Part shown: piece by piece, positions 48,223-57,149 of the stretch
Position numbering within the stretch: the first letter of the stretch is position 1
Layout: the number at the start of each line of letters is the position of its first letter
Translations under genes and position numbers: made by a program
NCBI RefSeq assembly: GCF_900113315.1
Contig: NZ_FOZG01000003.1
Span: 434,001 to 498,000 of the forward strand
Direction of reading: 5' to 3'
Length of the DNA stretch: 64,000 bases
From: Sphingomonas jatrophae
GTDB taxonomy: Bacteria; Pseudomonadota; Alphaproteobacteria; Sphingomonadales; Sphingomonadaceae
Notes under the pieces: generated by a model
Seen by the model: the letters and a program-made list of their open reading frames with translations, nothing else
Told to the model about the DNA's origin: nothing
The model's database searches: none

Positions 48223-49035
48223 ATGGATCCTGATCGGGAACAGGCATGTGCAGCCATCTCAGTGCCGGCGAGCCTGTCCCCAGCCGTGCTCGGGTATGAA
48301 TGGGCCCGAGATAGCGTCGGGGAGTCGGGCGGAGCCGTTTACCGGCTGCATGGCAGAAGCGGCGTCCCTGACCTGTTCCTCAAGCATGGGCGGGGCTCCG
48401 TCGCCAGCGACATAACGGACGAGATGGTTCGACTGCGCTGGCTGGCGAAGCACGTTCCTGCCCCAGCCGTCGAAGGCTTCGTCGCCACGCAGGACGAGGC
48501 ATGGTTGTTGATGAAGGCGCTGCCCGGGCAGACCGCGTACCAGCTTCTGGAGGCGCATCCGGATGCCCGCGTCGGCATCGTCGATGCGCTCGCGGCGTTT
48601 CTACGTGGTCTGCATGCAATCCCGCTCAGTGCGTGCCCCTTTACCAGCGACCACGCTTACCGCCTTGCTCAAGCACGCGAACGCATCGACGCGGGCTTGA
48701 TCGATGAGCATGACTTCGACGACGAGCGCGAAGGCTGGACAGCAGAACAGGTGTGGGATGCGATGCAGCGCTTGCTGCCGATGCAGTTTGATCCCGTGGT
48801 CACTCACGGCGACTTCTCGCTCGACAACATCTTGCTGCTGGGTGGCGACGTGATCGGCTGCATCGATGCTGGCAGGGTTGGTGTCGCTGACCGATACCAG
48901 GACCTTGCCATCTTGTGGCGCGACCTCGGGCAGTTTGACCAAGCCCTGCAAGACAGGCTGCTTGTACAATACGGGATCGCTGGTGCCGACGCCGGCAAGC
49001 TTCAGTTCCACCTTCTTCTGGACGAGCTATTCTAG
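48223..49035 (+). CDS. aminoglycoside 3'-phosphotransferase-like kinase
   Basis: 270 residues, the length of APH(3') enzymes, which phosphorylate kanamycin/neomycin at the 3'-hydroxyl. N lobe: ATP-binding Lys54 in LFLKHG. C lobe: Brenner motif VVTHGDFSLDN (His195, Asp197 catalytic, Asn202), DFG-equivalent CIDAGR (Asp215), GVADRYQDLAIL and C-terminal LLDELF, which match APH(3')-II type ends. Every catalytic residue I can name is present, so it is likely active. The exact drug range cannot be read. It lies in the island right arm and is a resistance-type cargo gene. Confidence 0.9.
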   Translation: MDPDREQACAAISVPASLSPAVLGYEWARDSVGESGGAVYRLHGRSGVPDLFLKHGRGSVASDITDEMVRLRWLAKHVPAPAVEGFVATQDEAWLLMKALPGQTAYQLLEAHPDARVGIVDALAAFLRGLHAIPLSACPFTSDHAYRLAQARERIDAGLIDEHDFDDEREGWTAEQVWDAMQRLLPMQFDPVVTHGDFSLDNILLLGGDVIGCIDAGRVGVADRYQDLAILWRDLGQFDQALQDRLLVQYGIAGADAGKLQFHLLLDELF

Positions 49036-49204
49036 CACACGACGGAGATCCAAGCCGCCGAGCATTCAAGCGGGTTGGGGATGCAGAGCATCCCTTTTCC
49101 ACTGCCTTGAGATTGGCCGCGCCGATCTCCCGGCCATTCGAAACGCCCGATCGGAGGTGTTCAAGTATGTTGGGTTCCGCGTGCGAGCGGGTTATAGCCG
49201 CGAG

Positions 49205-50129
49205 ATGAGTAAGTTGACTGTTGCCGCACTCCAAATTGGCTCCGATTACGCGGGCAAGGCTGCCACGCTCAGCAACGTGCTCGCTTTTGAGACGCATCGC
49301 CACTACCGGCGCGCGGCTAGTCGTGATGCCGGAGGCGCTGCTGGGAGGCTACCCCAAGGGCGAGCACTTCGGCACTCGGTTGGGCTTCCGGATGCCGGAA
49401 GGTCGGGAGGCGTTTGCGCGCTACTACCAGAACGCTGTCGACATGGACGGCCTGGAACTCGCAGCTTTGAGCGAGTTGAGCACACGGACCAACGCGACGC
49501 TGGTGCTGGGCGTGATCGAGCGTGCTGGATCTTCCCTGTTCTGCACCGCGGTTTTCATCGAGCCTGGCCGCGGCGTCGTGGCCAAGCACCGCAAGCTGAT
49601 GCCAACAGGCACCGAGCGGCTGATCTGGTCGCAAGGCGATGGCTCGACAATGCCGGTGGTGGAAAGTGCCACAGGCAAGCTGGGAGCGGCGATATGCTGG
49701 GAGAACCACATGCCGCTGTTCCGCACTGCCATGTATGCCAAAGGAGTCGAGATCTGGTGTGCACCAACCGTGGACGAGCGAGATGTGTGGCGCAGCTCGA
49801 TGCGCCACATCGCGCATGAGGGGCGCTGCTTCGTCATAAGCTGCTGCCAAGTTCAACCCTCTCCAGCCGAGTTGGAGATAGCGGTCGAGCACTGGGACGC
49901 CGATCGACCGCTGATCGGCGGCGGTAGCATGATCGTCGGCCCTCTCGGCGACGTGCTGGCTGGTCCACTGGAGCGCGAAACGGGCCTGCTGACCGCTGAG
50001 ATCGACATCGGCGAGTTGATCCAGGCACGCTATGATCTAGACGTGGTAGGTCATTACTCGCGGCCAGACGTCTTCAGCCTCCACGTTGATGAGACCCCTC
50101 GCAGCGGCACTGTGTTTACCACCGCCTGA
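49205..50129 (+). pseudogene. nitrilase/amidase-like gene with a frameshift near the start
   Basis: About 308 codons overall, the usual nitrilase length. The N-terminal frame (ATG 49205) reads [20 protein letters not shown] and ends in noise after LAF. The downstream frame begins [20 protein letters not shown] with the catalytic Glu and continues with KHRKLMPTG (Lys), [10 protein letters not shown] (catalytic Cys) and a normal C-terminus. One base lost or gained near 49288-49292 (a TTTT run) would join them. Nitrilases turn nitriles or amides to acids. Confidence 0.85.
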
Positions 50130-50973
50130 CTCAACGCCCCTGCTCGTCGCAGCTGAGGCATCGGCGAGTATCGATTCGCGGCTTTCACAAAGGGCCGCGT
50201 CTCGCATAGCGGGATAGATACGGTCCGGTGGCTGCGCCACCCTGATAGGCGCCACAGCACCAACCTCGATCGCCCCCTCGCCTCTCGGCCCTCCTAGATA
50301 CCGCCGACCGCCCGCCTCGTAGATCATCGCCGCCGCGCCCAGCATCAGCAGCTTGGCCCTGACCGGCCGCCCTGCCCGCTCCACCATGATCCAATGCGCG
50401 CGCCGGTCCTCGCTCGCCTGGCGGAAGCCCGCCTCGCCGAGCGCCGGCAAGCCCAGCACCAGCAGCATGGCCGGCAGCATCCAAGCCAGGGGTGCCCCGG
50501 CCGGCGGAGCCAGTCCTCGCGGCCGAGCGGGAGGCGGCGGCGAACACAACCGACATGGTCGCCGCCACCACGCCCAGCAGGGCCGCCAGGAAGCCGGCGT
50601 GCCAGCTCGCCGCCACGATGGCGACGGCGGCCGCGGCGGACACCGCGCCGGCGAACCGCTCGGCGTGCTTGGCGGTGCGCGGTTTCGGCGTCCACGCGGC
50701 TAGCAGATGCGCGGCGGTCACCATGAAGAAGGCCAGGAACGCTCCAACCGCGACCTCGCCCGACAGCCGCGCGAAGCCGACCAGCGCCAGCTCGCTGAGC
50801 GAGAAGCCGGTCATCAGCCCCGGCCCCATGCCGAGGAAGTAGCCAAACGCGAGCAGGTAGCCGGCCCCGTAGAAGGCCACCACGGGCGACGCGGCCGCGG
50901 CGATCAGGGCAGGCAGCGTTGGGATACGCGTGGCCGGTGGCGGCGGGCTGGCGGGCTTCTGTGGGCGCGACAT
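50037..50973 (-). pseudogene. membrane protein gene with a frameshift
   Basis: The N-terminal frame (ATG 50973) has about five transmembrane helices (for example VVAFYGAGYLLAFGYFLGMG, VGAFLAFFMVTAAHLLAAW), then turns to Gly/Arg noise near 50510. Another frame resumes with a last helix, LAWMLPAMLLVLGLPAL, and a soluble tail with KLLMLGAAAMIYEAGGRRYL, then runs on over the end of the convergent nitrilase gene. I do not recognise the family. Confidence 0.65.
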
Positions 50974-51298
50974 GGTGCCAGATGGCAGGCCGGTAGGGTC
51001 TGCGGCAAGCGGATCGCGGCACCGTCACTTGCCGACGCCGCCGCGCCGAACCAATGTTCCGGCGCCGTCCGTGAAAGCCGGGCTGTCGGGCGTCAGAACC
51101 CCGGAAGGAATCAGCCGGTTTCAGGATGCTCCTGAGGCAGGGTGGCATGCGCGCATGTCCAAGGCTTCGGCCCAAAGGCGCATGCGCCTGTTGATTCCTC
51201 CAGGTTCTGAACATCCGGCTTCGGCCGCCGCCCCGACGGACATAGGGGCGGCGTAGCCGGCGAGCGGCACCTCCCCTGCAATAGGGGAAAGACTGACG
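50974..51298. other. gene-free stretch
   Basis: About 325 bases between the minus-strand membrane gene and the decayed lipoprotein gene. No supported gene. It may hold divergent promoters, but none is clear. Confidence 0.45.
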
Positions 51299-52037
51299 AT
51301 GCGCCTAATCAACCGATCCAACCTGGTGGTCGCCCTCGCCGTCGCCGTGGTGATGCTAACCGGCTGAGGCCAGCGCGGGCCCGCCGCCAAGGACGTGAAG
51401 TGGTTCGTCGAGCGCACGTCCGACAATAGAGGCTATCAGCTGACCGGCAGCGCCACATACGCGCGCGGCTACGACGAATGGCATCAGCCCACTGCCCTGC
51501 TGACCGACGCCCGTGGGTGCATCACCTCGATCAAGGCTCCGGCCACGCAGGACGTTGGCTCCAAGCGCGAGTGGGTGCCGGCGCAGTTCAGCGGACGGGT
51601 TGCGCAGCGCGAGCTAGCTGCGCGCGCGGTTAGTCATCACCTATAATCGGGTGCCGCTCGGCAGCATGGACCCGCGGGATATCACCAGCACGACGCTGGT
51701 GACCGAGGATCGTACGCTGGACGCCCGGGTCAGCCCGCCCAGCCTGCCGAGCGAGCGCTGCGGCAAGCCCGAGACCAAGGCGGAGCGCAAGCAGCGCCTC
51801 CGCGAGAAGGCTTGCACCGATCCTGACGGCGCAGACGCCGAGGCCATCGGCAGCATGGACCGGAACGAGCTGTTGGCCACCGCCATCAACAGCGCCGGCT
51901 TCCTGTGCGCCCGCGTGACCAGCATGTACCCGCGCGGCGGCGAAGTCATCGCCAAGTCCGCGGAGCATCGCAGCGGCAAGGACCGCGTGACCTACCGCGT
52001 CAATCCGCAAGCCGGCAGCATCGAGCAGATCGACTGA
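51299..52037 (+). pseudogene. decayed lipoprotein gene: stop at the lipobox Cys, then a frameshift
   Basis: The start ATG 51299 opens a lipoprotein signal sequence, LVVALAVAVVMLTG, followed at 51365 by TGA exactly where the lipobox Cys (TGC/TGT) would be. The same frame then continues open through VKWFVERTSDNRGYQLTGSA to a stop at 51646. A second frame resumes before 51651 with LVITYNRVPLGSMDPRDITS and ends normally at 52037. So one TGA and one frameshift separate the three parts. The family is unknown. Confidence 0.65.
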
Positions 52038-52048
52038 GGAGGCCGGCC

Positions 52049-52168
52049 ATGATTTACCTCATCCTCTTCGGCATCGTGCTGGTCCTCGTGTTCGGCGTCG
52101 CCGTCGCCGCCGAGTCCGACAAGCAGAAAGCCGCCAAGCAGCGCAGCGGTAGCATCAGCAAGCGCTAG
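52049..52168 (+). CDS. small single-helix membrane protein
   Basis: 39 residues: YLILFGIVLVLVFGVAVAA forms one transmembrane helix, followed by a basic tail, KQKAAKQRSGSISKR. GAGGAGG lies seven bases before ATG 52049. It is squeezed between the decayed lipoprotein gene and the SHOCT gene on the same strand, with almost no gaps, so they were probably one operon. Confidence 0.65.
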   Translation: MIYLILFGIVLVLVFGVAVAAESDKQKAAKQRSGSISKR

Positions 52169-52171
52169 CTG

Positions 52172-52992
52172 ATGGACGAGCTGTACGTGTCCACCGTGGA
52201 CCAGTCGACCGTCGGCGTGAACTTCCGCGACAAGCGCGTGGTGCTCGGCCGCAGCGATAGGGTGAAGCCCTACGGCTTCGCGCAGATCAGCTTGGTGGAG
52301 GTGGTGGAGAACGGCGCCAGCACAGCACCACCAACCGCGGCTCGCAGCTGGCGGGCGCTGCCATCGGCGGCTTGGCGCTGGGCGGCGTGGGCGCGCTGCT
52401 GGGCGGGCTGTCGGGCAGCAAGACCACGCACCAGCGGGTGACCGGCGTGGCGCTCCGGGTCACGGTGGAGGACAGATACGAGCCGCTGCACGTGATCACC
52501 TTCTTCTCGGCGCCGGGCGGCGCCGAGCCGGTGCTGGCGGAGCCCGGGCAGGCGGCGGCCCGCGTGCACGCGCACCTGGTCAACGCCATGCGGCAGACGG
52601 CGCGGGAGAGCGCCGGCCAGCAGGCGGCGCTGGGATCGGCCGACCAGCTGACCAAGCTGTGGGACATGCGGCAGGCGGGCGCTCTGACGGCCGACGAGTT
52701 TGAGGGGCAGAAGGCGCGGCTCCTGGCGGGCGAGGCTGCTGCTGCCGCGGCGCTGCCAGAGCCCGCGGCGGTGGGGCGCCGCTACGTGGTGATGCTGGTC
52801 AGCGCCGGACCGCACCCGCGCAGGTTCGCCGAAGCACTGGTGCGCGAGGTGCCCGAGATCACGACCATGAAGAACATGACCAGCCTCGGCCAGAACCTGC
52901 CCAAGCCGATCCTGCGCGACGTCGGCGAGACGCGCGCGCGCAAGGTGCAGGCGGCTCTGCAGGAAGTCGGGGCGACGGTGGACGTGGTCTGA
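52172..52992 (+). pseudogene. SHOCT / L7-L12-like domain protein with a one-base deletion
   Basis: N-terminal frame: VSTVDQSTVGVNFRDKRVVL ... ISLVEVVENGAS. One C seems to be missing near 52322 (AGCACAGCACC instead of AGCACCAGCACC), after which another frame carries NRGSQLAGAAIGGLALGG (glycine-zipper) and a beta-rich part. A SHOCT motif then appears (QLTKLWDMRQAGALTADEF), and finally VVMLVSAGPHPRRFAEALVR ... QEVGATVDV, which resembles the C-terminal domain of ribosomal protein L7/L12. If the base were restored it would be one ~270-residue protein of unknown role. Confidence 0.65.
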
Positions 52993-53073
52993 TCGCCACG
53001 CATGTGCCTGCCGGCACACCGGCCTCCTCACTCCATCCCCCTAAAGCCCGCGCCGCGCGGGGGAGCAGCAGAC

Positions 53074-53256
53074 TTGCACGATCAGGATCAGTGGGCCGAG
53101 GCGCTGCACGTCGACGCGTGCCTCGGCGACCTCGCGCCGCTCTGGATCGGCGAGCGGATCGCGCACTTTGCCGCCCTCGGCGACACAAGCGCGGTGCGAA
53201 GATACACTGACATGGCTGCCATTGTGGCGATGCTGGCGGCGCCCGGGCGCTGCTGA
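53074..53256 (+). CDS. small conserved-type hypothetical protein
   Basis: 60 residues from TTG 53074 (GGGGAG five bases upstream). QWAEALHVDACLGDLAPLWI followed by ERIAHFAALGDTSAVRRY is a pattern I associate with a small sphingomonad family (possibly DUF6961; not certain) often carried in integrated elements. The C-terminal region is Ala-rich. Function unknown. Confidence 0.6.
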   Translation: MHDQDQWAEALHVDACLGDLAPLWIGERIAHFAALGDTSAVRRYTDMAAIVAMLAAPGRC

Positions 53257-53652
53257 CGGGCGGCGCGTGGCCGCCGCGGGGCTGCCCCCGGCAGAGCCCC
53301 GCGGTGTCGCGGCGCAGAATAGCGAGTCGAGCCAGCAGGTTAGCAGCACCGCGCGGGGCTGCGGGGTCGCGGGGTTGGTTGGCGCGTATTCGCGGTGGCT
53401 GCCGCGGCACCAGCGTGCCCCCGCCGCAGGGGCTGCCCCTACCCTCTCTTTTCTAATTTCGAATAAAGAATAACCCCGCAGCCCCGCGACTCCGCAAGTT
53501 GAGCGATTACAACAGCTCAGCCGATGGCCCAGCCACGCGGCGACCCCGCGAGCCCCGTTGGTTAGGACCCTGGTACCTTCCAACTGCTTCAATCCCTATG
53601 ATTCGAACACCCCCTGCATCGAGTCTGCGGCGAGCCGGGCTATGCCGCTCCG
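53257..53652. other. gene-free, hairpin-rich region
   Basis: About 400 bases with strong GC-rich symmetry. A ten-base perfect hairpin (CCGCGGGGCT 53274 / AGCCCCGCGG 53295) is one element. CGCGGGGCTGCGGGG at 53352 is the exact inverse of 53474-53488. Between the latter arms lies an A/T-rich stretch. It could be an origin, a regulatory region or a recombination scar; no gene is seen. Confidence 0.6.
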
Positions 53653-54084
53653 ATGACGTCCGCATCAGATCGCCCACGCAGGGCCGCGCCTGCCCTTAAA
53701 CCTAAGCGCGCCTACGCTGCTGCGGCACTGGCGGTGCTGCTGACCGAGGTGGCCATCGCGCTCTGCGTGCACGACCGCATAATTCGGCCGCATGTCGGGG
53801 ACAGCTTGGCGGTGGTCCTGGTCTACCTGACCCTACGGGCTAGCACGCCGCTAGGCGTCGGCGCGTCGGTGCTGGCCGCCCTTGTCGTGGCATGCGCGGT
53901 GGAGGTGTCGCAGCTGTTCCAGCTGGTCGACGCGATCGGCTTGGGGCACCTGCCCGCCGCTCGCGTCATCCTGGGAACGGGGTTCGATCTGCTGGACTTC
54001 TTCGCATACGCGGCGGGCGGAGCGCTCGTGTTTGCCGGCGATAGGCTCCGACTGCGTGGCGAAGGTGGGGGTGCATCGGCTTAG
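53653..54084 (+). CDS. DUF2809 membrane protein (VanZ-like)
   Basis: 143 residues. The opening is AAAALAVLLTEVAIALCVHD, then IIRPHVGDSLAVVLVYLTLR, VEVSQLF and GTGFDLLDFFAYAAGG: the DUF2809 family, four transmembrane helices with a conserved D-x-x-D/x-Y pattern. Function unknown. It lies in the island right arm, with no operon partner on its strand. Confidence 0.9.
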   Translation: MTSASDRPRRAAPALKPKRAYAAAALAVLLTEVAIALCVHDRIIRPHVGDSLAVVLVYLTLRASTPLGVGASVLAALVVACAVEVSQLFQLVDAIGLGHLPAARVILGTGFDLLDFFAYAAGGALVFAGDRLRLRGEGGGASA

Positions 54085-54100
54085 GACCAAGGCGCGGGGC

Positions 54101-54289
54101 CTAGGTTGCGAACGTCCAGATGTGGTGAAAGCGGACTTTCCTTCGCTTGAGCAGCGCAGCATACCGTTCTGGTGTCGATTGCGAGCGATAGCGGGCGCCC
54201 GGCCGATAGGGCGGCAGGCAATCAAACAGTCTGACAAGCAGGCGGCTCATCAAGCGGTAGAACAGGTAGTCGGCTATGAGCAGCACCAC
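54101..54289 (-). CDS. short basic protein with an N-terminal helix, hypothetical
   Basis: 62 residues beginning at GTG 54289; the same frame continues upstream to give a longer hydrophobic start (ATVAIGAAVFVVLLIADYLF), but no ATG opens it in frame, so it may be 5'-truncated or frameshifted. The C-terminal part is basic: ERYAALLKRRKVRFHHIWTF. No family recognised. Confidence 0.35.
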   Translation of the reverse strand: MVLLIADYLFYRLMSRLLVRLFDCLPPYRPGARYRSQSTPERYAALLKRRKVRFHHIWTFAT

Positions 54290-54436
54290 GAAAACCGCTG
54301 CACCGATCGCAACTGTAGCCGTTGTGCCCCAAGCCGCTCTCCTGCTGAACGCCCCTTCATACCGTCATAGTGCAACGTCCGCTATTGGGCGTTAGCGGAC
54401 CTTCGAACGCTTGACGCATCTACTCGGGATGCGACA

Positions 54437-54685
54437 TTGTCTCCATCCGCATCCATCGAGGACCTACTCGCGAAAACAATGGCATGGATACCGGCTCTCC
54501 TCCTCTTCGTCGGCCTTAGCTGGTTGATCGTCAGAGCAGCGCGGACTGGCGAGGTCTACGGTAAGTCGCCGCCTGTCGTTCCGCGGTGTGAGAGCTCCAA
54601 CCTATTCTTCGTAACCCTGATTCTCTATACCGCCTTGGCGCTCTCCGTGTTTGGCGTTTTCTTGATACTCGTGGCCGACAGGTGA
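54437..54685 (+). CDS. small two-helix membrane protein, hypothetical
   Basis: 82 residues from TTG 54437 (68 from ATG 54479). Two transmembrane helices, IPALLLFVGLSWLIVRAA and FFVTLILYTALALSVFGVFL, flank a polar loop with one Cys. No family is recognised. It is isolated in the island right arm. Confidence 0.5.
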   Translation: MSPSASIEDLLAKTMAWIPALLLFVGLSWLIVRAARTGEVYGKSPPVVPRCESSNLFFVTLILYTALALSVFGVFLILVADR

Positions 54686-54778
54686 AGTTCGGTTGATGGC
54701 GCTGCCCACCCGCAGGCGTGTCTCTTGCGAGGAGCGTCTGCTCTTGGTGGAAAACGGACGCTCGCACGAAGAGCGGGT

Positions 54779-54961
54779 TCAGACTCCGCCTGTCAGCCAA
54801 GCAAACTGATAGGGCCATAAAGCCACTGAAGACACGATAATCGCCATGAGAAGCCATCCAGACTGGCTGACGCGTCGGGCGAACAATCCACTGACCACAA
54901 CTAAGGCGAAAAGAACAACCGTTGGCACCGCTACCGCCTGAAATTTATCCGAACTCGTCAT
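54779..54961 (-). CDS. small two-helix membrane protein, hypothetical
   Basis: 60 residues: AVPTVVLFALVVVSGLFARR and LLMAIIVSSVALWPYQFAWL are two likely membrane helices. No family is recognised and no clear ribosome site precedes the ATG. It lies directly downstream of the cut end of the integrase, on the same strand, and may have moved in when the integrase was truncated. Confidence 0.45.
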   Translation of the reverse strand: MTSSDKFQAVAVPTVVLFALVVVSGLFARRVSQSGWLLMAIIVSSVALWPYQFAWLTGGV

Positions 54962-54982
54962 ACAGCCGATGGGCAGCGTGGG

Positions 54983-55501
54983 TTATTCACAAGTGCCGGC
55001 GGCGGCAATGCCGTCTATCACCCCCATCAGCTCGCGCCGGGTGACCTCGTCCGCCCGCTTGGCATGCAGCGGCATCACCTCGGCCCGGCGAAGGCTGTTG
55101 TCGATCATCTGCCATGATCGCGCATTGGCTTTGATGTGCGTCTCGTACGCATCCACCAGCGCGCCGAAGCTGGCGGACGTGTCTTCCGCCGCCCGCTCGG
55201 CCTCTGCCCGTGCGGCCTCCGCGTCGGCAGGCAGGTCCCCACCCTCGCTAGCATGGCGAAGCAGCTTCAAAGCCTGCTCTCGCGCGGAAGCCAGGGTGAC
55301 CACGGGATAACGTCCGAGGGTGTGGCGTTGCACCTGATCGCGCACACGGATCACCACGGACCACGTCTTCACGCCAGTAACGGTGATGCGGAGATAGAGC
55401 CCGGGGCAGAGCGCATCTCCAATCTCGCGGCGACCAGCGGATGCGGGTCGGGCGGCTTGGATCCAGCGGTCGATTAGCTTATGCTTGGCCACGAAGAACA
55501 C
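54983..55501 (-). pseudogene. tyrosine integrase, truncated (arm-binding and core N-terminal part only)
   Basis: 172 residues of an integrase that is normally ~400. Present: the N-terminal arm-DNA-binding domain (ALCPGLYLRITVTGVKTWSV, HTLGRYPVVTLASAREQAL) and the start of the core-binding domain (FGALVDAYETHIKANARSW, RRELMGVIDGIAAAGT). The C-terminal catalytic domain with the R-H-R-Y residues is missing; the frame stops after GTCE, where relatives go on. It starts GTG 55501, 155 bases from the right attachment site and reads into the island. It is the driver of the island's insertion, now inactive. Confidence 0.88.
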
Positions 55502-55515
55502 ACGACCATGGGGTT

Positions 55516-55539
55516 GGGGTAACTAGCGGGGTAACAAGC
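55516..55539. promoter_or_regulatory. paired direct repeats GGGGTAAC(A/T)AGC, probable integrase arm sites
   Basis: Two twelve-base repeats abut each other upstream of the integrase start, between it and the right attachment site. They share GTAACAAGC with the dispersed island repeats. Confidence 0.55.
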
Positions 55540-55655
55540 AACTGCGCCCCCCTGCTACGCCGTGCAACATAGTGGGCTGTTAGCGGCTTGACAAACGTAA
55601 GTACAGCGAGGCACGTGCCTTCCTACGAGGTCCGATGAACATCTTGACCTCCAAG

Positions 55656-55703
55656 TTGCCAAGGTCGGGGTCGAGGGTTCGAATCCCTTCGCCCGCTCCA
55701 GCG
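55656..55703 (+). repeat. right attachment site (attR), tRNA-Gly fragment
   Basis: An exact 48-base copy of 18716-18763: the 3' part of tRNA-Gly from the anticodon loop through CCA plus three bases. It lacks the 5' half and is not a functional tRNA. Confidence 0.95.
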
Positions 55704-55912
55704 ACCTCCGACAGATCGGAGGTTCCCGTAAAGACGTCGAAGCGAACAATATCTGCAAGTAACGCCCTCAGCGGCGCCTCACCCTCTCCGTTTCGCTCCA
55801 TAGCTTTCGGCGGTGCGATCGCTCGCCTGGCGCATCCCGATCCGCCTCATCCAAATGCCAGCATCCGCGCAGTCGATAAGTTGCGATCCGATCGCCGTAT
55901 CGGAGGCGCATC

Positions 55913-57112
55913 ATGACCGTTCTGCCATCGCACGTTCCCGCCGATCGCGTCGTCGATTTCGACATCTATTTCCCGCCCGGCGTCGAGCAGGATTACCACG
56001 CGGCCTGGCTGTCGCTGCGCTCGCCTGCGCGCTCGCTGGTCTGGACGCCGCGCAACGGTGGGCACTGGATCGCGACGCGGGGCGAGGACGTGCGGGCGCT
56101 GTGGGCTGACGCGGAGCGGCTGTCGAGCGACGTGCTGGCAGTGCCGCGCGGATTGGGCGCGTTGATGCAGTTCATCCCGCTGCAACAGGATCCGCCCGAA
56201 CACACGCCCTTCCGGAACGCCGTGATGCGCGGTTTCGCCTCCCGGTTCATCGTCGCGATCGAGCCGCAGGTGATCGGCAATGCGCGCGAGCTGATCGAGG
56301 GGCTGGCACCGCGGGGCCAGTGCGATTTCGTGAGCGACTTCGCCGAGATCCTGCCGATCGACATCTTCCTCACGCTGGTCGACCTGCCGCGTGCGGATCG
56401 GCCGATGCTGCGCGGGCTGGGCGCGCAGCTGACCCGGCCGGACGGCTCGATGACGGTGGAGCAGTTGCGCCAGGCCGCCGACGACTATCTGGCGCCCTAT
56501 GTGGAGGAGAGGCTTGCGCGTCCGGGCGACGACCTGCTCAGCCGCATCCTGTCCACGCCGGTCGACGGACGCGCCTGGACGATGGATGAGGCACGCCGCA
56601 TGTGCCGCAACATCCTGTTTGGCGGGCTCGATACCGTGGCGGCGATGATGGGCTTCGTCGCGCTGCACCTCGCGCGCCACCCCGCGGACCAGCAGGCACT
56701 GCGCGACGATCCGGGCGCGATCCCTGATGCCGTGGACGAACTGATGCGCCGCTATGCCAGCGTGTCGGTCAGCCGCAATTGCACGCAGGATGTCGAGATT
56801 GACGGCGTGGTGCTGAAGGAAGGCGACATCGTCTACCTGCCCAGCGTCCTCCACAATCTCGATCCGTTGAGCTTCGACGATCCGGAAACGGTGCACTTCG
56901 ATCGCCGGCTGAACGCCACGCGGCACACGACGATGGGCGTCGGTGTGCATCGCTGTGTGGGTGCGGGGCTTGCGCGGATGGAGATCATCGCCGTCGTGCG
57001 CGAATGGCTGGTGCGGATTCCCCCGTTTCGCCTCGATCCCCAGCGAACGGTGACGATGAAGGGCGGCAATGTCGGCGCCTGCGTCTCGCTGCCGCTGACG
57101 TGGGAGGTCTGA
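55913..57112 (+). CDS. cytochrome P450
   Basis: 399 residues, a soluble bacterial class I P450. I-helix oxygen-binding motif LFGGLDTVAA (the usual A-G-x-D/E-T reads G-L-D-T), ExxR in DELMRR, and heme ligand Cys348 in MGVGVHRCVGAGLAR. The family hydroxylates hydrophobic compounds and needs ferredoxin and reductase partners, not seen here. Its first ~40 residues (FDIYFPPGVEQDYHAAWL) resemble CYP101-type terpene/camphor enzymes. GGAGG lies six bases before the ATG. It is the first core gene after the island. Confidence 0.95.
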   Translation: MTVLPSHVPADRVVDFDIYFPPGVEQDYHAAWLSLRSPARSLVWTPRNGGHWIATRGEDVRALWADAERLSSDVLAVPRGLGALMQFIPLQQDPPEHTPFRNAVMRGFASRFIVAIEPQVIGNARELIEGLAPRGQCDFVSDFAEILPIDIFLTLVDLPRADRPMLRGLGAQLTRPDGSMTVEQLRQAADDYLAPYVEERLARPGDDLLSRILSTPVDGRAWTMDEARRMCRNILFGGLDTVAAMMGFVALHLARHPADQQALRDDPGAIPDAVDELMRRYASVSVSRNCTQDVEIDGVVLKEGDIVYLPSVLHNLDPLSFDDPETVHFDRRLNATRHTTMGVGVHRCVGAGLARMEIIAVVREWLVRIPPFRLDPQRTVTMKGGNVGACVSLPLTWEV

Positions 57113-57149
57113 CGCGACCGGGCTTCGTGCATGGCGCAGGCTGATCGGA

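Noticed and set aside
55656-55703. Second tRNA-Gly gene
   Set aside because: Only the 3' part is present; no D arm or 5' acceptor strand, so it is an attachment-site fragment.
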